Shown here one piece after another: positions 8,687-16,759 of a stretch of 64,000 nt of DNA. The DNA lies in the NCBI RefSeq assembly GCF_052113225.1, contig NZ_JBFRCT010000003.1, forward strand, positions 496,001-560,000, given 5' to 3'. Each line of letters opens with the position of its first letter. Position 1 is the stretch's first letter. Made by a program: the position numbers and the translations under genes. The stretch comes from Pristimantibacillus sp052113225. GTDB taxonomy: Bacteria; Bacillota; Bacilli; Paenibacillales; Paenibacillaceae. A model generated the notes under the pieces. That model had not been told where the DNA came from and did no database searches. It saw only the letters and a program-made list of their open reading frames with translations.

Positions 8687-8923
8687 TTGAGGCTTACAAT
8701 GAAGCAAACCTTGTCAGGGATTGCGCTTAGTTTATTGATCCCGTACCTTGTTTTTTTGTTTGTTGGATTTATGAATTCTAAGCCGAGTGAGGACTTTGGA
8801 GATTTTCAATATCATGATAGTTCGTTTGTTGTTGTTCATTTCACTTGGCAGGCATATCTTACAGGAACTGTAATCACCTTTTTGCTGTACATGTTGGCAG
8901 TAAGAATATTAAGGAGAAAGTAG
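8687..8923 (+). CDS. Small membrane protein, function unknown
   Basis: A 78-aa protein with two predicted membrane segments: LSGIALSLLIPYLVFLFVGF near the N terminus and AYLTGTVITFLLYMLAVRIL near the C terminus, separated by a polar loop with acidic residues (PSEDFGDFQYHD) and ending in RRK. I favour TTG at 8687 (GGAGGT 7 nt upstream) over ATG at 8699 or ATG at 8672, which overlaps that ribosome binding site. No family is recognised. It is isolated between a terminator and a decayed gene. Confidence 0.55.
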   Translation: MRLTMKQTLSGIALSLLIPYLVFLFVGFMNSKPSEDFGDFQYHDSSFVVVHFTWQAYLTGTVITFLLYMLAVRILRRK

Positions 8924-8945
8924 GTTTGTACAACTGGGAGGGGTT

Positions 8946-9141
8946 ATGATGACATTTAATTTATGTGAAGGTTCTTGATGAAATTCGGAGGCAAGAGAAA
9001 GGCTTTGCCAGCAAAGATCTGCTGACTATTTAACCATTAAAAGAGCATGGGCTCCCCCAAGAGTGGAATCCTCTAGGAGAGCATGGTTCAGAAAGATATA
9101 TTGAGGTACAGGTATGGGTAGACGTCCCGCTAGGCGGATAG
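8946..9141 (+). pseudogene. Decayed small gene (frameshift plus internal stop)
   Basis: A GGGAGGGG ribosome binding site precedes ATGATG at 8946, but that reading ends after ten codons. Shifting frame near 8965 gives a protein-like stretch (VLDEIRRQEKGFASKDLLTI), one TAA, then further protein-like sequence in the same frame (LKEHGLPQEWNPLGEHG, RYIEVQVWVDVPLGG) up to TAG at 9139-9141. One frameshift and one nonsense change would restore a ~65-aa protein. I do not recognise the family. A chance reading is possible. Confidence 0.4.
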
Positions 9142-9149
9142 GCTGGAAT

Positions 9150-10253
9150 TTAATCGTAATCCCAAGCGTCCGTTTTTGTTTTGTGATCGTTTTTGCGGGG
9201 TGAAGAGCCGGCTGCTTTTTTTGCTTTTTTCGCGAGGCTGTTTTCTTTACGGGCGATATGTGACAGCTCTTTGGCTGTCTTTTTATAGTTCTGAAGCCGC
9301 TTTGCTTCGAGTGTTCCGTCTTCGATTGCTTGCAGCACAGCGCAGCCGGGATCAGATTCGTGACGGCAATCTCGATAACGGCATCCGGCAGACAGCTCTT
9401 CAATATCGGAAAAAGTCTGCTCTAGTCCGTCATGAGAATCCCATAGCTGAAGCTCGCGCATACCTGGCGTATCCATGACAAGTGCACCACTTGGCAGCAG
9501 GAACAGTTCCCGGTGCGTCGTGGTATGACGGCCGCGCGCATCATTCTCGCGGATGCCTTGTGTCTCCATGATGTTGTCTCCTGCGAGCCAGTTCAGCAAA
9601 GTTGACTTACCAACGCCGGACGAGCCTGTAACAGCAATTGTTTTGCCCGCTTGCAAATAGGGCAGAAGCTGTTCTTTCCCTTGGTTTTGTATAGCACTTA
9701 TCAAGTGGATGGGTACGCCAGGTGCGGCGCTTTCCATTAGAGCTGCGAAAGCCTCGGGCTCCTCGCATAAGTCGGCTTTCGTCAGCAAGATAACCGGAGC
9801 AGCACCACTTTCCCATGCCGCGATTAAGTAGCGCTCCATTTTACGAACATTAAAATCCTGGTTAAGGGCGTTTGTAATGAATAAATAATCCATATTGGCA
9901 CCGATAACCTGGTCGTCTACCGCACCTCCGGCCACTTTGCGGATCATCACGCTTTGGCGAGGCAGGAGAGAGTGAATGACGGAACGGGTTTCTCCCGCCA
10001 GCTTCTCCGCCATGACCCAATCGCCGACGGCGGGAAAATCGCTTTTCAGAACAGCATTAAATTCATATTTGCCTGTGACGGTAGCAGTATGTTCACCTTC
10101 CGGTGTCATGATCTGATAAGAGTGGGAATGCTGGGCGATAACACGCGCTGGAGAAAGCGAACGTGAGCTAGCTGGCAGTTGCGCCAGTTTATTTTCCCAT
10201 TCGGGATTCCAGCCATAGGCCAAGTGTTGTTGCTTTATTTCGATATTTTTCAA
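9150..10253 (-). CDS. rsgA: Small ribosomal subunit biogenesis GTPase RsgA
   Basis: A 367-aa circularly permuted GTPase that acts in late 30S maturation. It has an N-terminal OB-fold region (~40-100), then G4 TKADL, G1 GSSGVGKS (~210-217) and G3 DTPGMREL in permuted order. A zinc motif with C-x4-C-x-H-x5-C spacing (CRYRDCRHESDPGC, ~288-301) follows, and the C-terminal tail is lysine-rich. The start is TTG at 10253, 9 nt after GAGGAG. It is longer than the ~290-aa Bacillus YloQ type and not in a prpC-prkC operon, so the genome may carry a second rsgA; I cannot check this. Upstream lies a leader ORF with two terminators, suggesting attenuation control. Confidence 0.9.
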   Translation of the reverse strand: MKNIEIKQQHLAYGWNPEWENKLAQLPASSRSLSPARVIAQHSHSYQIMTPEGEHTATVTGKYEFNAVLKSDFPAVGDWVMAEKLAGETRSVIHSLLPRQSVMIRKVAGGAVDDQVIGANMDYLFITNALNQDFNVRKMERYLIAAWESGAAPVILLTKADLCEEPEAFAALMESAAPGVPIHLISAIQNQGKEQLLPYLQAGKTIAVTGSSGVGKSTLLNWLAGDNIMETQGIRENDARGRHTTTHRELFLLPSGALVMDTPGMRELQLWDSHDGLEQTFSDIEELSAGCRYRDCRHESDPGCAVLQAIEDGTLEAKRLQNYKKTAKELSHIARKENSLAKKAKKAAGSSPRKNDHKTKTDAWDYD

Positions 10254-10296
10254 ATTTAAATGCTCCTCTTTTTACGTTTTGGTTGATGTTGGATAA

Positions 10297-10324
10297 CAAA
10301 AAAACCGCAGGGTATCCCTGCGGT
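10297..10324 (-). terminator. Second leader terminator upstream of rsgA
   Basis: On the minus strand, ACCGCAGGG-ATA-CCCTGCGGT is followed by a run of T residues. It is the promoter-distal of two terminators between the leader ORF and rsgA, ending ~45 bp before the rsgA start. Confidence 0.85.
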
Positions 10325-10330
10325 GGGTAC

Positions 10331-10364
10331 AAAAAAAGCCGCAAGGACCTCTCGGTCCAGCGGC
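10331..10364 (-). terminator. First leader terminator upstream of rsgA
   Basis: The minus strand reads GCCGC-TGGACC-GAGA-GGTCC-TTGCGGC followed by seven T residues. It begins 13 bp after the leader ORF stop codon. Its loop (CCGAGA) is complementary to TCTCGG inside the leader ORF, a possible antiterminator pairing. Confidence 0.85.
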
Positions 10365-10377
10365 GCGTCTCTAAGAG

Positions 10378-10449
10378 TTAGAAAGCGGTCCGTATAGGCC
10401 GAGAATAATGAACTTTAAGGGACGTTGTTGCAATCGATAGGTTTTTCAT
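10378..10449 (-). CDS. Putative 23-aa leader peptide upstream of rsgA
   Basis: A short ORF beginning MKNLSIATTS and ending RTAF, stop TAA at 10378. The start ATG (10449-10447) is preceded by a perfect AGGAGG at 10465-10460 with 10-nt spacing, far better than chance. It lies between a good minus-strand promoter (10482-10511) and two consecutive terminators that precede rsgA. That arrangement is typical of ribosome-dependent attenuators such as the leaders of antibiotic-responsive ribosome-protection genes. It is too short for homology-based calling; function as a leader is inference. Confidence 0.55.
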   Translation of the reverse strand: MKNLSIATTSLKVHYSRPIRTAF

Positions 10450-10481
10450 TTTACATCAGCCTCCTGTAGTAAGATGTGCTA

Positions 10482-10511
10482 ATTATAGGTAGCAGATGAT
10501 ACGGGTGTCCA
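10482..10511 (-). promoter_or_regulatory. Sigma-A-type promoter of the rsgA leader transcript
   Basis: On the minus strand, -35 TGGACA (10511-10506) and -10 TATAAT (10487-10482) are separated by 18 bp, placing the transcript start about 25 nt before the leader ATG. Confidence 0.65.
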
Positions 10512-10549
10512 TGGAACATTTAATTAAAAAAGAAAATTCCGCGTTATAT

Positions 10550-10583
10550 AAAAAAGCCGACCGGCGAAATGCACCGGTCGGCT
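10550..10583 (-). terminator. Rho-independent terminator downstream of ytpI
   Basis: A perfect 10-bp stem, AGCCGACCGG / CCGGTCGGCT, with a T run on the minus-strand side. It closes transcription coming from ytpI, before the rsgA promoter. Confidence 0.8.
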
Positions 10584-10647
10584 CTTTAAACTGCCCAAAA
10601 GGACAGGCAGCAGCAAGGTTTATGTGAAAATGAGAGAACGGAGTAAA

Positions 10648-10754
10648 CGAATGTTACTGGAGAAGCGGAGCGTTCGCCTTTGATTTAGGATTCCTGCCTT
10701 GTCCAAGTTAAATCAGAGGAATCCTTAATCAACAGCGATCGGAAGAAACATTCG
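10648..10754. repeat. Palindromic intergenic element, copy B
   Basis: The outer arms CGAATGTT (10648-10655) and AACATTCG (10747-10754) are perfect. The inner arms TGATTTAGGATTCCT (10681-10695) and AGGAATCCTTAATCA (10717-10731) have one mismatch. The connecting segments GGAGCGTTCGCCTTTG and CAACAGCGATCGGAAGA are shared with copy C at 42912 and, inverted, copy A at 8468. It lies between ytpI and its terminator. Confidence 0.8.
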
Positions 10755-10791
10755 TTCACGCAGTGCCAGCATCCATTTTCACAACGAGTCC

Positions 10792-11088
10792 TTACTGCTG
10801 CATCGTCCGAAAAATACTATGGTTACGCAATCCCGCAAACAGATTAAAAAATCCGATGACAAGGAAGATCGACCCGATCACGATACGTGCGGTGGATGTG
10901 CCGGAGAGGAACAGCTGAACGCCAGCGATAAACATAAGCATAAAGCCCATGCTGATATTCATCCGGGATGCGTTCAGACCACGAATGCGTGTATCTGTTG
11001 AACGGCGTGATTTAAAGCTGAAAAACACAGTAAGCGCCAAAGTGAAAATGATGCATGGCGCAAACACCCATTGCATGAGTGAATCCAT
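10792..11088 (-). CDS. ytpI: YtpI-like membrane protein
   Basis: A 98-aa protein with three hydrophobic segments (about 5-25, 45-63 and 68-88: FAPCIIFTLALTVFF, MGFMLMFIAGVQLFL, IVIGSIFLVIGFFNLFAGL), fitting the YtpI family of Bacillus, whose role is unknown. A short cytoplasmic loop rich in Arg/Ser/Lys follows the first segment (SFKSRRSTDTRIRG). Its position next to ytrI and ytrH with divergent dnaE parallels the Bacillus neighbourhood. AAGGAG lies 13 nt before ATG, a rather long spacing. Confidence 0.75.
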   Translation of the reverse strand: MDSLMQWVFAPCIIFTLALTVFFSFKSRRSTDTRIRGLNASRMNISMGFMLMFIAGVQLFLSGTSTARIVIGSIFLVIGFFNLFAGLRNHSIFRTMQQ

Positions 11089-11190
11089 GGTAAACCGACA
11101 GCTCCTTTTGTTAAATAAGTAAGTAAAAGTTTACGATTTGACTTTGGCTATTGTAGCATGAAACCGCCCAGAACCGGAAATAAATGCGAA

Positions 11191-11706
11191 TTAAGAAGGT
11201 GGACGCTCATACAACCTAACTTTTACCCAGACCTGCAGTATATTATCTACGAGGAGCATCGTTGTAATTTCGACGGTGTAATCTTTTTCGAGGACATTGG
11301 TATAGATTTTTCGGCTTAGCAGCTTTCTGGCAAGCTCAGCATCGGAGTCGATTTCATAGATGCTCTGCCCAAGGAAGACCGACAGATCTGCTTTAATCCG
11401 CTTTATTAATTGTGCCTCAGTTACTTTATCGAGCTTTGGTTTATCTGTTTTTTGTCCGGCTTCCTCTTCGATATGAGGCAATACGCTTTTGATGACCGTA
11501 TGCTGGTTTTTAAAGTCAGTTAAGCTTTTTATATCGGACTCGTATTGCTCCAGCTTAACTTCAAGATCGCTCTTCAGATTGACAAGTGCCTCAAACTGAG
11601 TATGGTAGATGGAATTATAGACGATAGCGCCTAGCAGCATACCAAGTAATAGCACCCCGAACATTTGCAACCATTTCATGTACCTTTCGAACGGTGGCAC
11701 GCGCAT
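11191..11706 (-). CDS. ytrI: Sporulation membrane protein YtrI
   Basis: 171 aa. It has the N-terminal MRVPPFERYMKW typical of YtrI, a single membrane anchor (~14-35, MFGVLLLGMLLGAIVY), a short coiled-coil-like stretch (~40-75, LVNLKSDLEVKLEQYESDI) and a C-terminal globular domain. YtrI of B. subtilis is made in the mother cell under sigma-E and is needed for efficient sporulation with YtrH. Here the ATG is 3 bp after the ytrH stop, so the two form an operon. No catalytic motif is seen. Confidence 0.85.
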   Translation of the reverse strand: MRVPPFERYMKWLQMFGVLLLGMLLGAIVYNSIYHTQFEALVNLKSDLEVKLEQYESDIKSLTDFKNQHTVIKSVLPHIEEEAGQKTDKPKLDKVTEAQLIKRIKADLSVFLGQSIYEIDSDAELARKLLSRKIYTNVLEKDYTVEITTMLLVDNILQVWVKVRLYERPPS

Positions 11707-11709
11707 GCA

Positions 11710-12036
11710 TCAGGCAGCTCCTTTGCATACCAATTTGACCAATTCAGTCCCCATGTGGGCACCAAGAAAGGCAATCGCAATATAGCCGATTTGAAGAACG
11801 GCAGGCGATAGCTGGCCTTTTGCGATATTGCTCTCTATAACCCGCATCGGATCAATAGAGCCGCCTACTGCGGCCACAATTGCCCATATTTTCAAATTCT
11901 CTGCTGTACTCAGCATCATGGAAGTGGGCGGAAGAAGGAGAAAGACCGAACCGATTCCAGCCAGCATCGATCCGCCAACGACAACGCCAAAGGCAATAAA
12001 GAAATCGAGCCCGGCTTTCATGAGAATAATATTCAT
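11710..12036 (-). CDS. ytrH: Sporulation membrane protein YtrH
   Basis: 108 aa from the ATG at 12036, which has AGGTG upstream; a GTG at 12045 overlaps that site. Hydrophobic helices cover most of the chain (FFIAFGVVVGGSMLAGIGSVFLLL, IWAIVAAVGG, IGYIAIAFLGAHMG), and the PPTSMMLS and GGSIDPMRVIESN segments fit YtrH. It is the first gene of ytrHI, divergent from dnaE exactly as in Bacillus. A plausible sigma-E promoter is present at 12090-12119. Confidence 0.85.
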   Translation of the reverse strand: MNIILMKAGLDFFIAFGVVVGGSMLAGIGSVFLLLPPTSMMLSTAENLKIWAIVAAVGGSIDPMRVIESNIAKGQLSPAVLQIGYIAIAFLGAHMGTELVKLVCKGAA

Positions 12037-12089
12037 TAGGTACACCTGCCTTCTGCATATAATCCAGCCTGTCCGGCTGCCCTACTACC

Positions 12090-12119
12090 ATTCTATGGGC
12101 GGTGTATGGCCTATTATGA
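12090..12119 (-). promoter_or_regulatory. Possible sigma-E promoter of ytrHI
   Basis: The minus strand has TCATAAT (12119-12113), a 15-bp spacer and CATAGAAT (12097-12090), resembling the sigma-E -35 (kmATATT) and -10 (CATACAnT). ytrH of B. subtilis is sigma-E dependent, which supports but does not prove the assignment. Confidence 0.4.
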
Positions 12120-12157
12120 TAAAATAGAAGGAACAAGAACCGGAAAGGGAGATGTGG

Positions 12158-15100
12158 ATGAACAGCGTGGAATCCAACTTCGTGCATTTGCACGTACATA
12201 GCGAATACAGTCTGCTCGACGGCGCTGCCCGAATCCGCGACTTAGTAGCTAGAGCGGCTGGTCTTGGGATGAAGGCGCTCGCCCTTACGGATCATGGAGT
12301 CATGTACGGAGCTATTCCTTTTTATAGAGCATGTCTGGCGCAAGGCATTAAGCCGATTATCGGTTGTGAGATGTATTTTACAGCGGGATCCCGTTTTGAG
12401 AAGGGAACACGCAAAGAGAACCCAATCTATCATTTGATTCTTCTGGTCAAAAATGAGACAGGTTACCGCAACCTGATGAAATTATGCTCCATTGGCCATT
12501 TGGAGGGCTTTCACTATAAGCCGCGTATTGATCTTGAGGTATTGGAAGCTCATTCAGAAGGGCTAGTCTGTTTAAGCTCCTGCCTGAATGGGGAAATCTC
12601 TCAGCATCTTCTTCATGACCGCCGGGAGGAAGCACTTGCTGCAGCATTACGGTATAAGCATATTTTTGGCGATGACTTCTATCTGGAGCTGCAAGATCAT
12701 GGCATGCTGGATCAGAAAAAAGTAGCAGCCGCGATGATTGAGCTGTCCAGAGAGACTGGTATCAAGCTGACAGCTACGAATGATGTTCATTATCTAACCG
12801 CTGATGATGCCGCGGTGCAGGATGTTCTTCTTTGTATCGGCACGGGCAAGACGGTGGACGATACGGACCGGATGCGGATGCAGACAGATCAACTGTTCAT
12901 GAAGAGCGAGGATGAGATGGCGCTCCTGTTCCGTCATGTGCCGGAAGCGATTCAGAATACAGCTGAAATTGCGGACAAATGCTCGCTTGAGCTTACGTTT
13001 GGCCGTGCGGCGCTGCCGGTGTTCCGGCCGGTACCTGATGGGATGACTTCGGCTGTTTATTTGGCAGAGCTATGCCGGGATGGGCTTGCTGCCCGTTACG
13101 CGGGATTACCGCAATGGGCAGAGGACCCGGCTTACCGTGAGCGTGCCGAAGCAAGGCTTAACTATGAGCTGTCTGTGATCGAAAATATGGGGTTTAGCGA
13201 TTACTTCCTGATCGTATGGGACTTTGTGCGCTTCGCGCATGAGCAAGGCATACGTACCGGCCCGGGAAGGGGCTCTTCGGCGGGCAGTCTTGTAGCTTAT
13301 GTGCTTCGCATCACGGATGTTGATCCTTTGAAATACAAGCTGCTCTTCGAGAGGTTCCTGAATCCGGAGCGGATTACAATGCCGGATATCGATATCGACT
13401 TTAATGATGAACGGCGCGATGAGGTTATTGCTTATGTCTCGGCCAAATATGGCGATGAGCATGTCGCGCAAATCATTACGTTTGGTACGATGGCAGCCAA
13501 AGCAGCCGTCCGCGACGTAGGCCGTGCCATGAATGTACCGTTCGCTGAAGTTGATCGTGCGGCCAAGCTGATTCCGAATCAGCTTGGCATTACGCTCGAG
13601 GATGCGCTTCGAATCAGCGATGGTCTTCGTGAAGCATGTGAGCACCAGCCGAAGACAGATGCAATGGTCCAAATGGCGCTGAAGGTTGAGGGCATGCCGC
13701 GTCATGCCTCCACCCATGCGGCAGGTGTTGTCATTTCCGGCGGGCCGCTGACCGACTATGTTCCGCTGCAGGCTGGAAGTGAACGAACGGCCCTTACCCA
13801 ATACTCCATGGAGCATCTTGAAGCGATCGGGCTGCTGAAAATGGATTTTCTAGGTTTAAGGACACTATCGATCTTGGAGAGGTCGCTCGCCTGGATAAAG
13901 GGGCAATATGGCAAGGAGATTGATTTCCGCAAAGTGTTAGATAATGATCCGGCAACTTATGCGATGCTGGGCCGTGGTGAGACGATGGGGATTTTTCAAT
14001 TGGAGTCATCAGGCGTTAGACGTGTCCTGCGTGAGATGAAGCCATCGGAGTTTGAAGATATCGTATCGGTACTCGCTTTGTACCGTCCGGGTCCAATGGA
14101 GTTTATCCCGAAATATATCCAGGGTAAGCATGGACTTGCCCCTGTTGAATATCCGCATCCTTCACTTGAGCCGATTCTGGCAGATACATATGGGATTATC
14201 GTCTACCAGGAGCAGATCATGCAGATCGCTTCCGCGATGGCAGGCTTCTCTCTGGGTGAAGCGGATTTGCTTCGTCGTGCCGTATCGAAGAAAAAGCGGG
14301 AAGTGCTTGATGAGCAACGTGAGCATTTCGTGAAGGGCAGCTTAGGTGAAGGGTATACGAGCGAAGAAGCGAATCTTGTATATGATATGATCGTCCGTTT
14401 CGCAGACTATGGCTTCCCTCGTGCTCATGCTGCGGCATATGGTGTACTCGCCTTCCAGACCGCCTGGCTGAAGGCTAATTATCCAGTGCCTTTTATGGCA
14501 TCCATGCTCGCCTCTGTAACGGGCAACCAGCGAAAGACGGCAGAATACGTAGATGAGTGCAAGCGGATGGGAATTGAGGTTCTGCCGCCTGATGTGAACG
14601 AAAGTGGTGTAACTTTTACGCCGGTTGAAGGTGCAGTCCGTTTCGGCCTTGCGGCGGTTAAGAACGTGGGTACACAGGCGATTGAAGCGCTGGAGAAGGA
14701 ACGCCGGGAGCGTCCGTTCGAAAGCTTGCTTGATCTATGCCGACGTGTTGATCTGCGTGTGGTGAACAAGCGGGTACTAGAATCCCTTATACAAGCTGGT
14801 GCGCTTGAAACGCTTCCCGGCCACCGAGCTCAGCAGCTTGCTGCATTAGAAGAGACAGTGGAAGCTGCGCTCAAATGGCGGAAAGAACGCGAGGAGCTGC
14901 AAATTGAGCTGTTTGGGTTTGACGAGGTGCAGAACTGGGATGTCGAGCTGCCAGATATCCGTCCTTATTCAACGGGCGAACAGCTGGAGCTGGAGCGGGA
15001 ACTGCTGGGTCTTTATTTGTCCGGTCATCCGCTTGATGCCGTACAGGAAGAGCTTGAGCAGCTTGGGCTGGACCGTTTCGTCGAGCTTGCTGAAGCCGCA

Positions 15101-15814
15101 GATGGTGCACCTGCTGTAATTGGTGCAAGAATTGTATCTCTAAAGCCGTTTACGAATAAAAAAGGAAATGCGATGGGCTTTCTAGAACTGGAAGATAGAG
15201 TCGTGCGAGCAGAGGCTGTCGTATTCCCGGCAGTATGGAAGCGTTGCGGCGATAAGCTGGAGAAAGGTGGTCTTGCTATTGTGCAAGCTACCATCCAGCA
15301 GCAGGATGAAGATTTTAAGCTGATTGTCGAGGACGTTCTGCCGATCCAGGAAGGCTCAGCTTCCAATGCTCAGCTTGCCGAGCATGTTAGCCGGATGAGG
15401 AAACAGGCGAGTAATCGTGCTGCCAGATCGGCAGGATCCAGTTATCAGCAGCAGTCCTCAGCGCAAAAGCCTGCCGCTAAGCAAGACGTCCAGACGATGA
15501 CTACCTCACGGCAGACGCAGCCACAGTCGCCGGCAAGGCCAGTCGAACAGGCTGACCGCCAAAACGCAGTCAGCCCTGAACGCAAGCGCCAGCGTATCTA
15601 TATCAAAATTACCGCTTCAAATGAACATCCAGATGTACTCGAGAAGCTAAAGGAGCTGCTTGCTGCCCATCACGGACAGCTTGATACGGTGCTTTTCTAT
15701 GAACGGGAACAGCGCTCGATTGCCCTTAGCGAGACGTACCGTACGAAGCCTTCACCACAGCTATTCAGCGCGATTGAGCAGCTGCTAGGGCAAGGAGCTG
15801 TAATTGTCAGATAA
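12158..15814 (+). CDS. dnaE: DNA polymerase III subunit alpha, DnaE
   Basis: 1218 aa. This is the error-prone-type replicative polymerase that extends RNA primers with PolC in Bacillota. The N-terminal PHP domain starts at VHLHVHSEYSLLDG; the polymerase palm carries the catalytic PDIDIDF (~408-414) and the GPGRGSSAGSLVAY motif. A helix-hairpin-helix and an OB domain lie in the C-terminal third. A glutamine-rich linker (~1085-1145) separates the OB domain from a final ~75-aa segment. The ATG at 12158 is 6 nt after AAAGGGAG and preferred over ATG at 12152, which abuts it. A terminator follows at 15869-15893. Confidence 0.95.
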   Translation: MNSVESNFVHLHVHSEYSLLDGAARIRDLVARAAGLGMKALALTDHGVMYGAIPFYRACLAQGIKPIIGCEMYFTAGSRFEKGTRKENPIYHLILLVKNETGYRNLMKLCSIGHLEGFHYKPRIDLEVLEAHSEGLVCLSSCLNGEISQHLLHDRREEALAAALRYKHIFGDDFYLELQDHGMLDQKKVAAAMIELSRETGIKLTATNDVHYLTADDAAVQDVLLCIGTGKTVDDTDRMRMQTDQLFMKSEDEMALLFRHVPEAIQNTAEIADKCSLELTFGRAALPVFRPVPDGMTSAVYLAELCRDGLAARYAGLPQWAEDPAYRERAEARLNYELSVIENMGFSDYFLIVWDFVRFAHEQGIRTGPGRGSSAGSLVAYVLRITDVDPLKYKLLFERFLNPERITMPDIDIDFNDERRDEVIAYVSAKYGDEHVAQIITFGTMAAKAAVRDVGRAMNVPFAEVDRAAKLIPNQLGITLEDALRISDGLREACEHQPKTDAMVQMALKVEGMPRHASTHAAGVVISGGPLTDYVPLQAGSERTALTQYSMEHLEAIGLLKMDFLGLRTLSILERSLAWIKGQYGKEIDFRKVLDNDPATYAMLGRGETMGIFQLESSGVRRVLREMKPSEFEDIVSVLALYRPGPMEFIPKYIQGKHGLAPVEYPHPSLEPILADTYGIIVYQEQIMQIASAMAGFSLGEADLLRRAVSKKKREVLDEQREHFVKGSLGEGYTSEEANLVYDMIVRFADYGFPRAHAAAYGVLAFQTAWLKANYPVPFMASMLASVTGNQRKTAEYVDECKRMGIEVLPPDVNESGVTFTPVEGAVRFGLAAVKNVGTQAIEALEKERRERPFESLLDLCRRVDLRVVNKRVLESLIQAGALETLPGHRAQQLAALEETVEAALKWRKEREELQIELFGFDEVQNWDVELPDIRPYSTGEQLELERELLGLYLSGHPLDAVQEELEQLGLDRFVELAEAADGAPAVIGARIVSLKPFTNKKGNAMGFLELEDRVVRAEAVVFPAVWKRCGDKLEKGGLAIVQATIQQQDEDFKLIVEDVLPIQEGSASNAQLAEHVSRMRKQASNRAARSAGSSYQQQSSAQKPAAKQDVQTMTTSRQTQPQSPARPVEQADRQNAVSPERKRQRIYIKITASNEHPDVLEKLKELLAAHHGQLDTVLFYEREQRSIALSETYRTKPSPQLFSAIEQLLGQGAVIVR

Positions 15815-15868
15815 TTTATGCACAACCTTAAGATCTCCCGCATACATTTAGTGATACAAGTGGGATTG

Positions 15869-15893
15869 AGCGGCATTGCTGCCGCTGTTTTTT
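15869..15893 (+). terminator. Rho-independent terminator of dnaE
   Basis: AGCGGCA-ttgc-TGCCGCT stem followed by TGTTTTTT, ~55 bp after the dnaE stop. It overlaps the upstream part of a longer reading of the next gene, which argues for that gene's internal start at 15944. Confidence 0.8.
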
Positions 15894-15943
15894 CCCAGCT
15901 TACGTTGCATGAAGACGTACAAGCATATGCGGGAGGGATGGCC

Positions 15944-16438
15944 ATGACGTCCGGAATCGAAAATTGGTTGTTGAAACGTGGAGTAAGTGTTGATGATATT
16001 GCAGAAATTGTATATACACTGCAGCGCCCCTACAATGCAGATTTGACTATTGCTGAATGCGAAGAGAGTGTAAGGGCTGTACTGGAAAAACGTGAAGTGC
16101 AATACGTGCTTTATACGGGAATTGCGCTGGATGAGCTGGCAGAACGCAGACTGCTGCCGGAACCGCTGCAGGCGATCATGGAGACGGATGAGTCTTTATA
16201 TGGGGTAGATGAGACTTTAGCTCTAGGGATTACGAATGTTTATGGCATGATTGGCTTGACGAGTTTCGGATATTTGGATAAAGTAAAGCCCGGCATTATT
16301 CGTCAGCTCAACCTGAAAGGCGAGAAAATTCATGTGTTTCTCGATGACCTTGTAGCGGGATTGGCGGCGGCGGCATCAGCTAGGATCGCGCACCAGGACC
16401 CAAAAGCCATCCAATACCATTTGCCCGATTCGCCATGA
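15944..16438 (+). CDS. PgpA/YutG-like phosphatidylglycerophosphatase A family protein
   Basis: 164 aa. The family motifs IVYTLQRPYNADLTIAECE, LEKREVQYVLYTGIALDEL, TDESLYGVDETLALGI and HVFLDDLVAGLAAAASAR match the YutG/PgpA-type helical fold. Members are annotated as phosphatidylglycerophosphatase A or low-temperature requirement C protein; dephosphorylation of phosphatidylglycerophosphate is the proposed activity, but it is unproven here. The start ATG 15944 (MTSGIENWL) has GGGAGGG 6 nt upstream. A paralogue lies at 39533-40072. No transmembrane helix is obvious, so it would act at the inner leaflet. Confidence 0.75.
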   Translation: MTSGIENWLLKRGVSVDDIAEIVYTLQRPYNADLTIAECEESVRAVLEKREVQYVLYTGIALDELAERRLLPEPLQAIMETDESLYGVDETLALGITNVYGMIGLTSFGYLDKVKPGIIRQLNLKGEKIHVFLDDLVAGLAAAASARIAHQDPKAIQYHLPDSP

Positions 16439-16534
16439 CTGTGGTATCATTATGACATCATATGGCCTTAAACGGGATTGACTTGTTTGAAGATGCGAAC
16501 TTTGCCTAAGGTAAAGTTTTCAGGAGGTACCATA

Positions 16535-16723
16535 ATGTGGACGGTCATTTACATCGCTCCAACCGCTAGAATCGCGGACAACATCAAGAAGCGGCTTACG
16601 GAAGAAGGCTTTCTCGTAAAAGTCCGTCCAGTTAATCTGTCTAAACAGCAATATGAGATCTTGGTTCCATCGGGTGAATTGGAGGAAGTACAGGAAGTAT
16701 TTAACTCCATTATGCAGCCGTAG
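16535..16723 (+). CDS. Small conserved protein upstream of accD, DUF2007-like
   Basis: 62 aa starting MWTVIYIAPTARIADNIKKR, with AGGAGG 7 nt before ATG. The alternation (a beta strand, an amphipathic helix, then FLVKVRPVN and YEILVPSGELEEVQEV) is like a small ferredoxin-fold/DUF2007 signal-transducing domain; this likeness is from pattern only. It sits 36 bp upstream of accD without an intervening terminator, so it is probably cotranscribed with the acetyl-CoA carboxylase genes. No catalytic residues can be named. Confidence 0.65.
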   Translation: MWTVIYIAPTARIADNIKKRLTEEGFLVKVRPVNLSKQQYEILVPSGELEEVQEVFNSIMQP

Positions 16724-16759
16724 AACCTTATACTATTGCGCCTTGAGAGGTGTCACACA

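Noticed and set aside
15818..15943. N-terminal extension of the YutG-like gene
   Set aside because: The extension overlaps the dnaE terminator and the paralogue begins later; an internal ATG has a good ribosome binding site.
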